From positions 3,729 to 28,418 of IMG/VR virus record IMGVR_UViG_3300002514_000068: a stretch of 24,690 nt of DNA. One strand, given 5' to 3'. Source of the DNA: a virus. Position 1 is the first letter of the stretch. Every line of letters starts with the position of its first letter. The notes under the pieces are model-generated. The model was not told the origin of the DNA. It was given only the letters and a program-made list of their open reading frames with translations, and searched no databases. Shown one piece after another: positions 1-7,079 of this stretch. A program made the position numbers and the translations under genes.

Positions 1-599
1 GAAAATGCAAGGTCTTCTTGCACTTCTGAACCCTCCAGTGCTGAAGAGTCCTGGCTAATGCTCACATTGCGTAACCCGGATCCACGGAGTCGCTCTTCGA
101 TCTCCGGTGCCTGACCTTTGAGCTTCAGGACTCGCCTGTTGATCTCTGCCTCAGACACCTTGCGCGACACCAGCTTCGCCTCTGTGGTGATCTTGACGGG
201 CAGCATGTTCGATGGCCACGGGTTGTACAGACTCAGGATCACCACCCACTTGTCTGATCTCGGGCGTGAACCACCAGACTGAGTCGGGGCTTGTGACTTC
301 TTGCGGGGCACCACATAGACCAGCTGGTTTCTCTCATCGGAGACATCGGTGACCGTCCTGACCACTCCAGGATGGATCACACCGGCAAGAACAGGGTCTC
401 CCTCAACGAGAACGACCTTGAGGTCATCTGCGTACTTCTCGTCCTTGATGGTGGGTGCCGTTGCTTTCACCAGGTCCAGGAGTACCTCGGAAAGATCCAC
501 CAGCGAGAGCGCCTGTGCCTCCACGGTCCTCGGTGCCCACTTCTCCATGCCCTTGAGCATCCTCTGCGAGGACTTCGTAAGCTCGATGACATCCTTCAT
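1..599 (-). CDS. Unknown virion-region protein, 3' end outside window
   Basis: An open frame starts at an ATG at 599 and runs without a stop off the left edge, giving 199 visible residues. The ATG overlaps the stop of the upstream gene as ATGA, so translation is probably coupled. The N-terminus (MKDVIELTKSSQRMLKGMEK) is helical and charged and begins MKD like two other genes in this block. Around residues 100-130 comes a hydrophobic beta-like stretch (KWVVILSLYNPWPSNMLP), after which the sequence becomes charged and helical. I do not recognise the family. Its place after a connector-like gene would fit a tail-completion or other small virion protein, but this is only position. Confidence is high that it is a gene and low on any role. 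Confidence 0.8.
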   Translation of the reverse strand, partial: MKDVIELTKSSQRMLKGMEKWAPRTVEAQALSLVDLSEVLLDLVKATAPTIKDEKYADDLKVVLVEGDPVLAGVIHPGVVRTVTDVSDERNQLVYVVPRKKSQAPTQSGGSRPRSDKWVVILSLYNPWPSNMLPVKITTEAKLVSRKVSEAEINRRVLKLKGQAPEIEERLRGSGLRNVSISQDSSALEGSEVQEDLAF

Positions 600-958
600 G
601 TGCGTAGCTCGTGCGCGTGCGTGCGTGTTATGAACGGAGGAGCCTCGCCTTCCATCGAGTAGGACTCGAGAAGCTCCATGTGTTTCTCGCACACACCCAG
701 GCTTCCCTGGTCTGGCGTCAAGACCAAGCCATCCGGCTCTGATCCACAGACGAAACAGACCTTGTTGAGCAGGTCAGTCATCGCGCCCTTGTAGTGCGGG
801 AAGGACTTGCCCTTCAGTGGACCCGCACAGTTCAGCCCACGAGCCTGTGCCACGCAGTAGTCCATCCCTCGATCCTTGCCCGCCCAGTAGTGCTCGCACG
901 TAGCACAGACGAACGCGACGCCCTTCCGTACCTCAATGGCGACCTTGCGGGGATTCAC
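596..958 (-). CDS. Small protein with two zinc-knuckle-like cysteine sets
   Basis: The 120-aa protein starts at a GTG at 958 that overlaps the stop of the upstream gene as GTGA. An AGGAAG lies eight bases before it, and this start is much better than the longer frame that reads back through the neighbour. It has two cysteine sets: C18-x2-C21 with C35 and C44, then C68-x2-C71 with C90-x2-H93. Such pairs commonly bind zinc in small phage proteins that touch nucleic acid or protein partners. The C-terminal 25 residues are acidic and then His/Arg-rich. The stop overlaps the next start as ATGA. I do not recognise a named family; zinc binding is inferred from spacing only. Confidence 0.75.
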   Translation of the reverse strand: MNPRKVAIEVRKGVAFVCATCEHYWAGKDRGMDYCVAQARGLNCAGPLKGKSFPHYKGAMTDLLNKVCFVCGSEPDGLVLTPDQGSLGVCEKHMELLESYSMEGEAPPFITRTHAHELRT

Positions 959-1440
959 GGATCTGTCTTCCTGTCTGGGGTGAACTTGGAACGCTTCCTC
1001 AATTCGAACTTCCAACCCACCGTGTCGGCTGTGTCTATCAGGTTGCCGCCCGAACCGACCTTGACGATGTCGAAGTATCGATTCATGCAGTACACAACGT
1101 CGCCCACCTTTGGATTCTGGCTCGTCTCGCCGTTCGCGATCCATTCGTTGTAGGACAGATACGAAATGGCGTCGAATTCCTTGATGAATCCCTCTTCCTC
1201 GGCACGCTCTTCCAGGTCCTCTGCCTCTGTGAACTCCACAGCCATCGTCATCGTATGCGAGTTGTACTCCCATCCGTCTGCGTTGGCCATGTCATAGGGC
1301 TCGTCATAGAGGGGATCGACGTTCTCGTACAACTCGAGCCAGTAGTAGGTGACTACCTGCCCGGTCAGCTTGATCCTCTCGTCCTCGTAGAACCTGGTGA
1401 GGGGAAGTTCAAGCCCTCCGCTGTCTGGGTAGAGTGCCAC
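955..1440 (-). CDS. Putative head-tail connector-like protein
   Basis: The 161-aa protein starts at a GTG at 1440, which directly abuts the TAG of the upstream gene. The N-terminal third carries the segment YYWLELYENVDPLYDEP; a 'DPLYxEP' stretch near the N-terminus is something I associate with small phage virion proteins near the neck. The middle is acidic (residues 70-95). The C-terminal half (VGDVVYCMNRYFDIVKVGSG and onwards) looks like alternating beta strands, similar in layout to T4 gp14-type connector proteins that end in a small beta domain. The position downstream of the head genes agrees. This assignment is an inference from pattern and place, not a firm family match; other neck or tail-completion roles are equally possible. 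Confidence 0.7.
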   Translation of the reverse strand: MALYPDSGGLELPLTRFYEDERIKLTGQVVTYYWLELYENVDPLYDEPYDMANADGWEYNSHTMTMAVEFTEAEDLEERAEEEGFIKEFDAISYLSYNEWIANGETSQNPKVGDVVYCMNRYFDIVKVGSGGNLIDTADTVGWKFELRKRSKFTPDRKTDP

Positions 1441-1824
1441 CTACTTCCATTTCCCAGAGGCACGGATCTTCGCCACGATGGGATCACCCTTCCTCCTGAT
1501 GCTCCCGGTCTGCCAAGACGTCCAGGCGCGTTTCTTCTCAGAAGAGCTGGCAGTGGAGTCCACTAGCCTCCACGCGCCATGGAGCTTTGGATTCTCCTTG
1601 TTGGCGTTGATCCACATCCACAGTTCCATCCCTCCAGGAAGCTCAGCCTTGAATTCAGCCCTTGCCAGCAATCTCGTGGCTGAAGCCGAACTGATCGCTT
1701 CCCCTGCCGGGGAGCCACGTAGCTTTGAAGCGACATAGGCTCTGATCTGGTTCAGAGCCATCTTGCTGTCGCCCCCAGCACTCTCGATGAGCAGGTGTTC
1801 GACACCTTGAATCAGGTCTTTCAT
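1441..1824 (-). CDS. Unknown 127-aa protein, candidate packaged head protein
   Basis: The protein starts at ATG 1824, four bases past the stop of the upstream gene, with no strong ribosome site, so coupling is likely. The first 14 residues (MKDLIQGVEHLLIE) form a short amphipathic helix ending in L-I-E, followed by a small/polar stretch. In T4, internal head proteins carry such an N-terminal targeting peptide that the gp21 protease removes after (L/I)-x-E. The remainder is basic, with a compact segment (ELPGGMELWMWINANKENP) and a Lys/Arg-rich C-terminus ending KWK. No family is recognised. The packaged-protein idea is an inference from the N-terminus and from similar N-termini in neighbouring genes. 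Confidence 0.7.
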   Translation of the reverse strand: MKDLIQGVEHLLIESAGGDSKMALNQIRAYVASKLRGSPAGEAISSASATRLLARAEFKAELPGGMELWMWINANKENPKLHGAWRLVDSTASSSEKKRAWTSWQTGSIRRKGDPIVAKIRASGKWK

Positions 1825-1825
1825 T

Positions 1826-2224
1826 TCATGCCCGTGCCGATCGACGCTCTCGCGCGCGCTTATTGCAGATCTGTGCGTCTAACTTGCCGATGATCGCGTT
1901 GACGAGCTTTTGCGTCTTCTGCTTCCCGCCAATCACCCCAATGCCATTCTCGTACTTGCCATCCGCACTGAGGGTCCACTCTACGTTGGCCTTTCCGTAC
2001 TTTCCGATGTCGTGAGAGGTCATGCTGAGTGATCCATCGCCGATCTTCACCTTTACCGACGCGGACATCTTCCCGGATCGACCATACTTGACGGTCGTCA
2101 CCGCGACCCCAATCGCGTCAGCCTCGATTCGGAGATCCTTCACGATTGCCTCCAAGGACGATCGGTGATTGATCGCAGATTCCTCGGACAATGTACGAGC
2201 GATCAGCCTGATGAGTTGTTTCAT
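1826..2224 (-). CDS. Unknown 132-aa protein, candidate packaged head protein
   Basis: The start is ATG 2224, preceded by GAGG about eight bases upstream. The N-terminus (MKQLIRLIARTLSEES) is a short amphipathic helix ending in L-S-E, the kind of site a T4-type prohead protease would cut. The body looks like a small beta-rich domain (residues 35-95, alternating Val/Lys and Gly turns), and the C-terminal 20 residues are very basic (KRARERRSARA). The DNA behind that basic end contains a short CG-alternating run. No family is recognised. It sits in a run of similarly organised small genes, which supports a shared role but does not prove one. Confidence 0.7.
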   Translation of the reverse strand: MKQLIRLIARTLSEESAINHRSSLEAIVKDLRIEADAIGVAVTTVKYGRSGKMSASVKVKIGDGSLSMTSHDIGKYGKANVEWTLSADGKYENGIGVIGGKQKTQKLVNAIIGKLDAQICNKRARERRSARA

Positions 2225-2236
2225 TTCTACGTCCTC

Positions 2237-2248
2237 AGAAGCTCAGGT
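2237..2248. repeat. 12-bp repeat at gene junction, copy 1
   Basis: The coding-strand 12-mer ACCTGAGCTTCT lies across the stop of the gene ending at 2248 and just upstream of the next ribosome site. An identical copy is at 2630-2641 at the next junction upstream. In both places AGG follows within a few bases, so the similarity extends to about 15 bases with one inserted base. It may mark an old duplication or a recombination joint between small genes. Confidence 0.6.
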
Positions 2249-2619
2249 CATATCTCATCGAAGGCATCCTGGGCCTGTCGCCACGCCTTCCTGCCCTTGC
2301 TGGTCAAGCTGGCTCGTTTCCCCATCCGATGATCCTCGATCTCAATGTAGCCCAGCTTCTTGAGTTGGCCCGCCCTCTTCGCGGGGATCTCAAGTCTGCC
2401 TGAGCCGACAGGTGCAAACGACCGAGGCCCATCCATGATGAAGTCCAGATCCCTGTACCACCAATACTGACCCTGGTGAGTCTTGATCTTCTCTCGGGGG
2501 GAGTACACCTTGCGCTTCTGCCCCTCGCTCATGGTGAGGTCTGGGTTGGCGTCGAACGCATAGCGAATGTCGTCGTCTGACCACATCGCCTCTTCCAGGC
2601 TCCTGAGTAGGTCTTTCAT
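2248..2619 (-). CDS. Unknown 123-aa protein with winged-helix-like C-terminus
   Basis: The start is ATG 2619 with AGGAG five bases upstream. The N-terminus (MKDLLRSLEEAMWSDDD) again starts MKD and forms a short helix containing L-E-E. The C-terminal third (residues 75-115) has the pattern of a winged helix: PAKRAGQLKKLGYIEIEDH followed by a basic segment, a RASLTSKGRKAW turn and a final helix. That pattern is common in small DNA-binding proteins, but the match is by eye only. The gene ends in a 12-bp repeat shared with the previous junction, and the -1-type frame there would read YDLSF-stop, echoing the LYLSF-stop of the upstream gene. No named family is recognised. Confidence 0.7.
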   Translation of the reverse strand: MKDLLRSLEEAMWSDDDIRYAFDANPDLTMSEGQKRKVYSPREKIKTHQGQYWWYRDLDFIMDGPRSFAPVGSGRLEIPAKRAGQLKKLGYIEIEDHRMGKRASLTSKGRKAWRQAQDAFDEI

Positions 2620-2627
2620 AAGTTCTC

Positions 2628-4061
2628 CTAGAAGCTCAGGTAGAGACCTGTCTCTTTCTCAAAGATGCTCTTGAGCTTGCTCGCGTACACGTCGTTGTAG
2701 GTCTTCGTGACCTTGAACCTCGACCCGTGGATCGAGCCGAAACTCACGTCGTAGAGGTCCTTGCCGTTGAGGATGATCTTGACGTAATTGGGCCTGTTCC
2801 CGCCACCTGGTCGAGGAAACCTGAAGCTCACACCGCCCAGACCCTCACCGGACTTGGATTCGCCAGCTGCCCTGTACGATGCTGCGTTCTTCGCACCGAT
2901 CATCATCCGAATCCTGCCCCATCCACCCATCTGCTTTAGGATGGTGTTGGCTACCTGGTTCGACTCTGACAGATCAGTCGCTGCTGAATCAGCCTTGTGC
3001 GCCGGGTCCAGACCCTCCGAGAACGCTACACGCGCTCCCAGCCACTTGGCGATCTTCTTGGCAGTCGCCTTGTTGAAGTTCCAATAGACCGTCTGGTGCA
3101 TGACATTGGCACCCTTGCGGGTCACGTCTCCAGTCAGGATGTTGAGCGACCCACCGCGAGACATGAACCGAACCGGGGTGCCATTCTTGACCATCTCCCC
3201 ACGGACTTCATCCTCCTGGTCCTTGGTCAACTTCGCCTCGATGAGGTTGTCCAAACCTTCGATGAGGTTTGCACCCAACTCGGCGAGATCGGAGAGCGTG
3301 CTTCTTGCACCGCCCATCTTCTTTCGCCTCTTCCAGTCGGGGCTGGGTCCTGTCTTTTTCTTTGCCCACTTAGGCTTTTGCCCACTCCAGCAGAGGCGAC
3401 CGTAATCCTTGCCTGCCCCCGCCTTTCTGGCAGCGCGGCCACACAGTCCCTTCACTTTCTCTCCCTTGGGAAAGTCTTTTTTCGTCTTGAAGTAGAACCT
3501 GTCGTCCCCCTTGCGTTCCCCGTCTGAAGCTGACCCCCGACCCGCAGCCGACACCCTCGCCTTTGAGGTCCATCTCCCATCATGAGCCGTGTGGATCGTC
3601 CTCTCGTCAAGCTCACCATCTTCGCCCACGATGACGGGCGAGTCATACAACTCGAGACCTAGACCTTGGATCTCGGCTGCGCCATCCACGAGTCGCTGGT
3701 AGATCGTGGGCTTGCTGTACACGACGATGGGCTCGACCCGCACCGCATACTGACCCAGGCCCCACTTCGGATTCACGGTGTCATCGAAGATCACCTCGCC
3801 ATCGACCAACCCCAAACCCATCGCCAGGGTGAAGACCGCTTTCGCCTCTTCCAGATCATGGAAGAAGAACGCCGCTTCGGAGTCACTCCGATTGTCGGCC
3901 TCCATGAGGGGTCGCGCAACAGGTGCAGCTGCCATCGCCAGAGCCATGAGCGCATCTTCTCGATCCGAGACTCGGTGCAATCGATTGCGCTCGATCTCGC
4001 CAACCTCATCGACCTGCATGAGTAGGTCCACTGTGTCTTTGAAGTAATCCATTGGATTCAT
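2628..4061 (-). CDS. Unknown 477-aa protein of the accessory head block
   Basis: I place the start at ATG 4061 because AGGGTG lies six bases before it; a GTG at 4070 would overlap the upstream stop as GTGA and add three residues. The first 80 residues are helical and acidic. Residues 170-255 are a basic, glycine- and lysine-rich stretch that includes three cysteines (around VKGLCGRAARKAGAGKDYG and LCWSG), suggesting a flexible or nucleic-acid-contacting linker. The C-terminal 220 residues look folded, with a glycine-rich turn (FRFPRPGGGNRP) followed by regular strands up to the final LYLSF. I know no family for it. Its size and position beside the ADP-ribosyltransferase-like gene suggest a virion or injected protein. 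Confidence 0.8.
   Translation of the reverse strand: MNPMDYFKDTVDLLMQVDEVGEIERNRLHRVSDREDALMALAMAAAPVARPLMEADNRSDSEAAFFFHDLEEAKAVFTLAMGLGLVDGEVIFDDTVNPKWGLGQYAVRVEPIVVYSKPTIYQRLVDGAAEIQGLGLELYDSPVIVGEDGELDERTIHTAHDGRWTSKARVSAAGRGSASDGERKGDDRFYFKTKKDFPKGEKVKGLCGRAARKAGAGKDYGRLCWSGQKPKWAKKKTGPSPDWKRRKKMGGARSTLSDLAELGANLIEGLDNLIEAKLTKDQEDEVRGEMVKNGTPVRFMSRGGSLNILTGDVTRKGANVMHQTVYWNFNKATAKKIAKWLGARVAFSEGLDPAHKADSAATDLSESNQVANTILKQMGGWGRIRMMIGAKNAASYRAAGESKSGEGLGGVSFRFPRPGGGNRPNYVKIILNGKDLYDVSFGSIHGSRFKVTKTYNDVYASKLKSIFEKETGLYLSF
2630..2641. repeat. 12-bp repeat at gene junction, copy 2
   Basis: This is the second copy of the coding-strand 12-mer ACCTGAGCTTCT. Here it encodes the last residues (YLSF) of the 477-aa protein and leads straight into the AGGAG ribosome site of the next gene. 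The copy at 2237-2248 lies in the same place relative to its downstream gene. Confidence 0.6.
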
Positions 4062-4066
4062 TGCTG

Positions 4067-5557
4067 TCACCCTAACTGGGATAGGAGGTTGTCGAGCGAA
4101 GACACCGCCTCTTCGCGGCGTCCGGTGCCTTTGTACTTCGGTCGGAAGGACGGTGTGCCTGTCAGGAACCCATTGATCAATGCAGCCTCGTCCTCGGGCG
4201 TTGACTTGCCCGAATCATCGTGAGGTTGTGGGAGCCCATACCCTCCCTTTCCCGGATTCGCTGGGTCATCTGATTGATAAGCAGCAATTGCCGCTTTTCC
4301 CTTTGGACCCGCCTTAGTTGATACCCCCGTGGGGGTCCACGTCAGCTTCATGGGTACCTCGCTGGCACCCATGACGAGGAGTTCAGCCTCTTCGTCAAAG
4401 CCGGTCTGCATAGCCAGGCTAGTGGCTAACACCGTCTCCACTGCCGGAGCACACCTAAGGACGAATTTGTTCTTTTCCACGAAACCAGTAGAGGGCAGGC
4501 CCAGTTGGTGGGCCTTGCCAGGCCCATATGAGTAACCACCATGACCAGGCCCCAGAGACCAGCCAGATTGAGGTCGTTGGTTACAGAGCACACCAAGATC
4601 ATACTGGGTGACGACCGTAGCCACTGCCGCTGTATCTTCTCGGCTGAGACTGCTGAATTTATTCGTGCCCCTGGTGCAGAGGACCCTTCCGCCCTTTATG
4701 AACGCAGGCAGACCCTTCTTCTTCGACTTCGACTTCTTGGAGCGCTTCGCTGCCTCACGGAGTGCCCATTGGTTCACGGCGTACTGGTCACGCAGGAAGG
4801 ACTTCACGTTCTCCTCAACCTGAGCGATGTTCTCCTCCGTCCAGTGCGCGGCACCGATCTTCGTGCCGTCTTCGCCGATCAGTGGTCCGTGGAACGCTCG
4901 TAGGACCCTGACCCGATCGATCTTTCCATCTGAGTCGATGAACTTGTCTTGCTTGTTGTACTCTGCCTGGTGATCCAGGTCACCACCAACGCCCATGCCC
5001 TTGAGGATGAGTTGCAAGGCGCGCACGCCTTTCTCGGTGGGACTGCCATAGTGCTGCTGCTGCGCCGACCGCATGTGCGCGTATCCATTGGTTGGCGTGG
5101 CCAACTCGTGGAGGTAAGCCAACCCCACAGGTCTGCTGCCGTAAGCATTTCCTGGGTTGTTGGCTTTCAGTCTATGGTTGAACTTGCCGCTCAGACGGAC
5201 CTTTCTGCCCTTGAAGTGCTTGTTGACCTTCGCGATCGAGGAGTTCACGCTCTTCTTTCCAAACGCGCTGTTGATGAAACGAAGCGCACCCATGGTCATG
5301 CCTGGTTGCTTCGCAGCCTCAGCTTGGAACGTCCCCTTCTTGAGAGACGAGATGAACGGAGCACTAAGGGGGGAACTGATGCCAGTCATCGAGGTTGGGC
5401 CGGCTACCGGTATTCCAGAGCCTGAGCCCTCAGTGCCGTGGAACCCCACATGCAGACCGTCTCGCATCGTGCGCCAGTAGTCGATCGAGTCACGATCTGG
5501 CCAGATCTTCTTCTCAAGGAGGTCTTCGACATCTTGGATGATGGAGTGAAGGTTCAT
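4067..5557 (-). CDS. Candidate ADP-ribosyltransferase, Alt-like virion protein
   Basis: The 496-aa protein starts at ATG 5557, overlapping the upstream stop as ATGA, with AGGTGG just before it. The N-terminus (MNLHSIIQDVEDLLE) is a short helix ending in L-L-E, a possible prohead-protease site. The C-terminal part carries, in order, the three motifs expected of an R-S-E class mono-ADP-ribosyltransferase: R296 in VLCTRGTNKFSSL, S331/S334 in SGWSLGPG, and E390-A-E392 in DEEAELLVMG, which resembles the ExE motif of T4 Alt (EMEV). R220 in LRAFHG is an alternative first motif. T4 Alt travels in the capsid, enters the host with the DNA and modifies RNA polymerase. A Lys/Ser-rich stretch (residues 271-281) separates the halves. 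The function is inferred from motif order; the middle motif is not a canonical STS. Confidence 0.85.
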   Translation of the reverse strand: MNLHSIIQDVEDLLEKKIWPDRDSIDYWRTMRDGLHVGFHGTEGSGSGIPVAGPTSMTGISSPLSAPFISSLKKGTFQAEAAKQPGMTMGALRFINSAFGKKSVNSSIAKVNKHFKGRKVRLSGKFNHRLKANNPGNAYGSRPVGLAYLHELATPTNGYAHMRSAQQQHYGSPTEKGVRALQLILKGMGVGGDLDHQAEYNKQDKFIDSDGKIDRVRVLRAFHGPLIGEDGTKIGAAHWTEENIAQVEENVKSFLRDQYAVNQWALREAAKRSKKSKSKKKGLPAFIKGGRVLCTRGTNKFSSLSREDTAAVATVVTQYDLGVLCNQRPQSGWSLGPGHGGYSYGPGKAHQLGLPSTGFVEKNKFVLRCAPAVETVLATSLAMQTGFDEEAELLVMGASEVPMKLTWTPTGVSTKAGPKGKAAIAAYQSDDPANPGKGGYGLPQPHDDSGKSTPEDEAALINGFLTGTPSFRPKYKGTGRREEAVSSLDNLLSQLG

Positions 5558-5784
5558 TTTTCCACCTTCTTCTTCGTCCTTTCCGGGTCCTCCATTTCGC
5601 CCTCAATCCTGACAAACAGCTGACCCTCGATCATGTCGAGTCGGATCGCTTTCTTGCTATCTGAGAACCACTTGTTGAACTCGATGAGATCAGTCCTCTC
5701 GAGCTTCCCTGCCTTGGCAGCTTTCGCTGCCATCTCTAGCACAGAGAAGACTGTGTGGTTCTTCCCCTTCAAGTACTTAGCCAT
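5554..5784 (-). CDS. Small charged protein of unknown function
   Basis: A 76-aa protein starts at ATG 5784 with AGGTG five bases upstream. It is largely helical and lysine-rich, with an alternating hydrophobic segment (residues 47-60, IRLDMIEGQLFVRIEG) that looks like a two-strand hairpin and a highly charged tail. Its stop overlaps the start of the ADP-ribosyltransferase-like gene as ATGA, so the two are probably made together; a chaperone, inhibitor or packaging partner for that protein is conceivable, but nothing in the sequence shows it. No family is recognised. Confidence 0.7.
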   Translation of the reverse strand: MAKYLKGKNHTVFSVLEMAAKAAKAGKLERTDLIEFNKWFSDSKKAIRLDMIEGQLFVRIEGEMEDPERTKKKVEK

Positions 5785-5792
5785 GTATTCAC

Positions 5793-6629
5793 CTAGAGAC
5801 CAAGGTCTCTGATCACGGTTTCAAGGTATGAGTGCCGTTTCTTCAGCTTCGGAAGCATGGAGCCACCGTACTGCTTGGCGTCCTTCAACATCTTGTCCTG
5901 ACCGTACTTATCGGCGAGAAACTCTATCCTAGCCAGCCCATCTCTCATGGCTTGATCCACCTTGGACCACGACAACCGCTTGAACACCTTCGCAGCCTTG
6001 CGGAACTCGGCCTCGTTCATCTTGCTGAAGAGCCTGTAAGCCTTGCCCGACTTCCGTCCCGGCCCGGTCAGACCGGTCCAAGCTGCCAGTTCGTCAACTA
6101 CGTCTCCGAATCTGCCCTCTGGCTTGCGCTGACCTTGCGCCCGAAAGTCCATACCTCCAGTGTCGATCCTTGAGACCTTGCCGCCCTTCCCCACGAAGAG
6201 GTTGAACTGTGGCGCGCTGCCGATCACGTCCCAGTTACCCAGGAAGGCATCGACAAACAGCCCTCGGGTTATGTTCGACTTCTTGAGTATGTCGATCGGG
6301 TCCATGCTGTGACCCTTCACCTGCCGCCCGCTCACAGTGCCCTGTACCAGACGGAGGTGATTGAGGTCATCGCTCATCACAAGCTCAACCTGAGGGGCTA
6401 CGCGCATACCCGCAGCCTTGTAGATGAGCCATGTGAGGTATTCGTTGAAGGTCTGGAGGTCGCTCGCCGACCTCTTGGAGAAGAACCGTCCCTTGTTCTT
6501 GACGCCTTTCCGCCTGACTAGACGGATGTCATGCGTGGAGGTGGGAGCGGACTCGCCTGGCATGGCCTCGTACCGGTCCCCCTCACGCACCTCAAGAAGA
6601 TCACTTCTTCCAGATGTCGGGATAGTCAT
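5793..6629 (-). CDS. Candidate kinase-fold protein (HipA/PI3K-like motifs)
   Basis: I place the start at ATG 6629, giving 278 residues and a 29-base overlap with the upstream gene; the open frame reaches back to 6761, and GTG 6590 or ATG 6560 are other choices, none with an ideal ribosome site. Numbered from 6629, residues 47-51 (GRFFSK) could hold an ATP-contacting lysine, residues 61-79 (FNEYLTWLIYKAAGMRVAP) resemble the Glu helix followed by 'Gly...Val-x-Pro' of HipA and PI3K-like folds, residues 130-143 (LGNWDVIGSAPQFN) resemble a catalytic loop with Asp134 and Asn143, and residues 154-159 (SRIDTGG) a metal-binding Asp. The C-terminus is helical and basic. The motif order is right for a kinase fold, but activity is inference. 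The N-terminus contains L-L-E at 11-13, a possible prohead-protease site. Confidence 0.8.
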   Translation of the reverse strand: MTIPTSGRSDLLEVREGDRYEAMPGESAPTSTHDIRLVRRKGVKNKGRFFSKRSASDLQTFNEYLTWLIYKAAGMRVAPQVELVMSDDLNHLRLVQGTVSGRQVKGHSMDPIDILKKSNITRGLFVDAFLGNWDVIGSAPQFNLFVGKGGKVSRIDTGGMDFRAQGQRKPEGRFGDVVDELAAWTGLTGPGRKSGKAYRLFSKMNEAEFRKAAKVFKRLSWSKVDQAMRDGLARIEFLADKYGQDKMLKDAKQYGGSMLPKLKKRHSYLETVIRDLGL

Positions 6630-7032
6630 CCTGAGGATGGTATCCAAGGAACCGACGCTCTCTTCCAAGGTTGCCCTTGAGCTTTTGAATTTTGGCCTGT
6701 CCATAGCTGAACATGGTAGACCAAACATCCGCGTAGGCGCAATGCAAGTCGTCATCAGCAACGCTGTTCTTGAAGTTGGGATACCCTATATCCATGATCG
6801 ATTCACGGATGGCATCGGCAACGTCACGCCTGATGACAAATGCCCGGTAATGGTAGTCGTTGTGAGGCGTGTGCGCGACTTTGGCGTCGGGAAACACTCT
6901 CTCGATGTGCCCCTTTACCCTGGCTCGGACGCACAAGAAACCGCTCTTTGAGCCATCCTCATGGGGCGTACCACAGCCCAATTCTCCCTTGTCTACGATG
7001 CTCAGAAACGCATCATTTTTGCAGATCCACAT
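6601..7032 (-). CDS. Conserved small protein of unknown function (MWIC-type)
   Basis: The 143-aa protein starts at ATG 7032 with GGAG about eight bases upstream, about 40 bases after the predicted start of transcription. Its layout is one I recognise as a widespread family in phages and bacteria without a known role: an opening MWICKNDAFLSIV, a central LCVRARVKGHIERVFPDA, then DYHYRAFVIRRDVADAI and a final NFKNSVADDDLHCAYADVW. The fold is probably compact alpha/beta and cytoplasmic, with no signal peptide or membrane segment. It is the first gene after the promoter at 7080-7108, so it may be expressed apart from the structural genes before it. Function cannot be stated. Confidence 0.85.
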   Translation of the reverse strand: MWICKNDAFLSIVDKGELGCGTPHEDGSKSGFLCVRARVKGHIERVFPDAKVAHTPHNDYHYRAFVIRRDVADAIRESIMDIGYPNFKNSVADDDLHCAYADVWSTMFSYGQAKIQKLKGNLGRERRFLGYHPQDDYPDIWKK

Positions 7033-7079
7033 ACACTCTCTCCGTCTGAAGCTGACAACAGTGCCAGCTATCTAGGGAG

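Noticed and set aside
596-1273. Full-length 225-codon reading of the zinc-knuckle gene
   Set aside because: Residues before 958 are the out-of-frame shadow of the connector-like gene (Arg/Gly-rich, no structure), and the GTG at 958 has a good ribosome site and GTGA overlap.
4323-4336. ACCCCC-GT-GGGGGT palindrome
   Set aside because: It lies inside the transferase-like coding sequence and is explained by Thr-Pro-Thr-Gly-Val codons; no other signal is near it.
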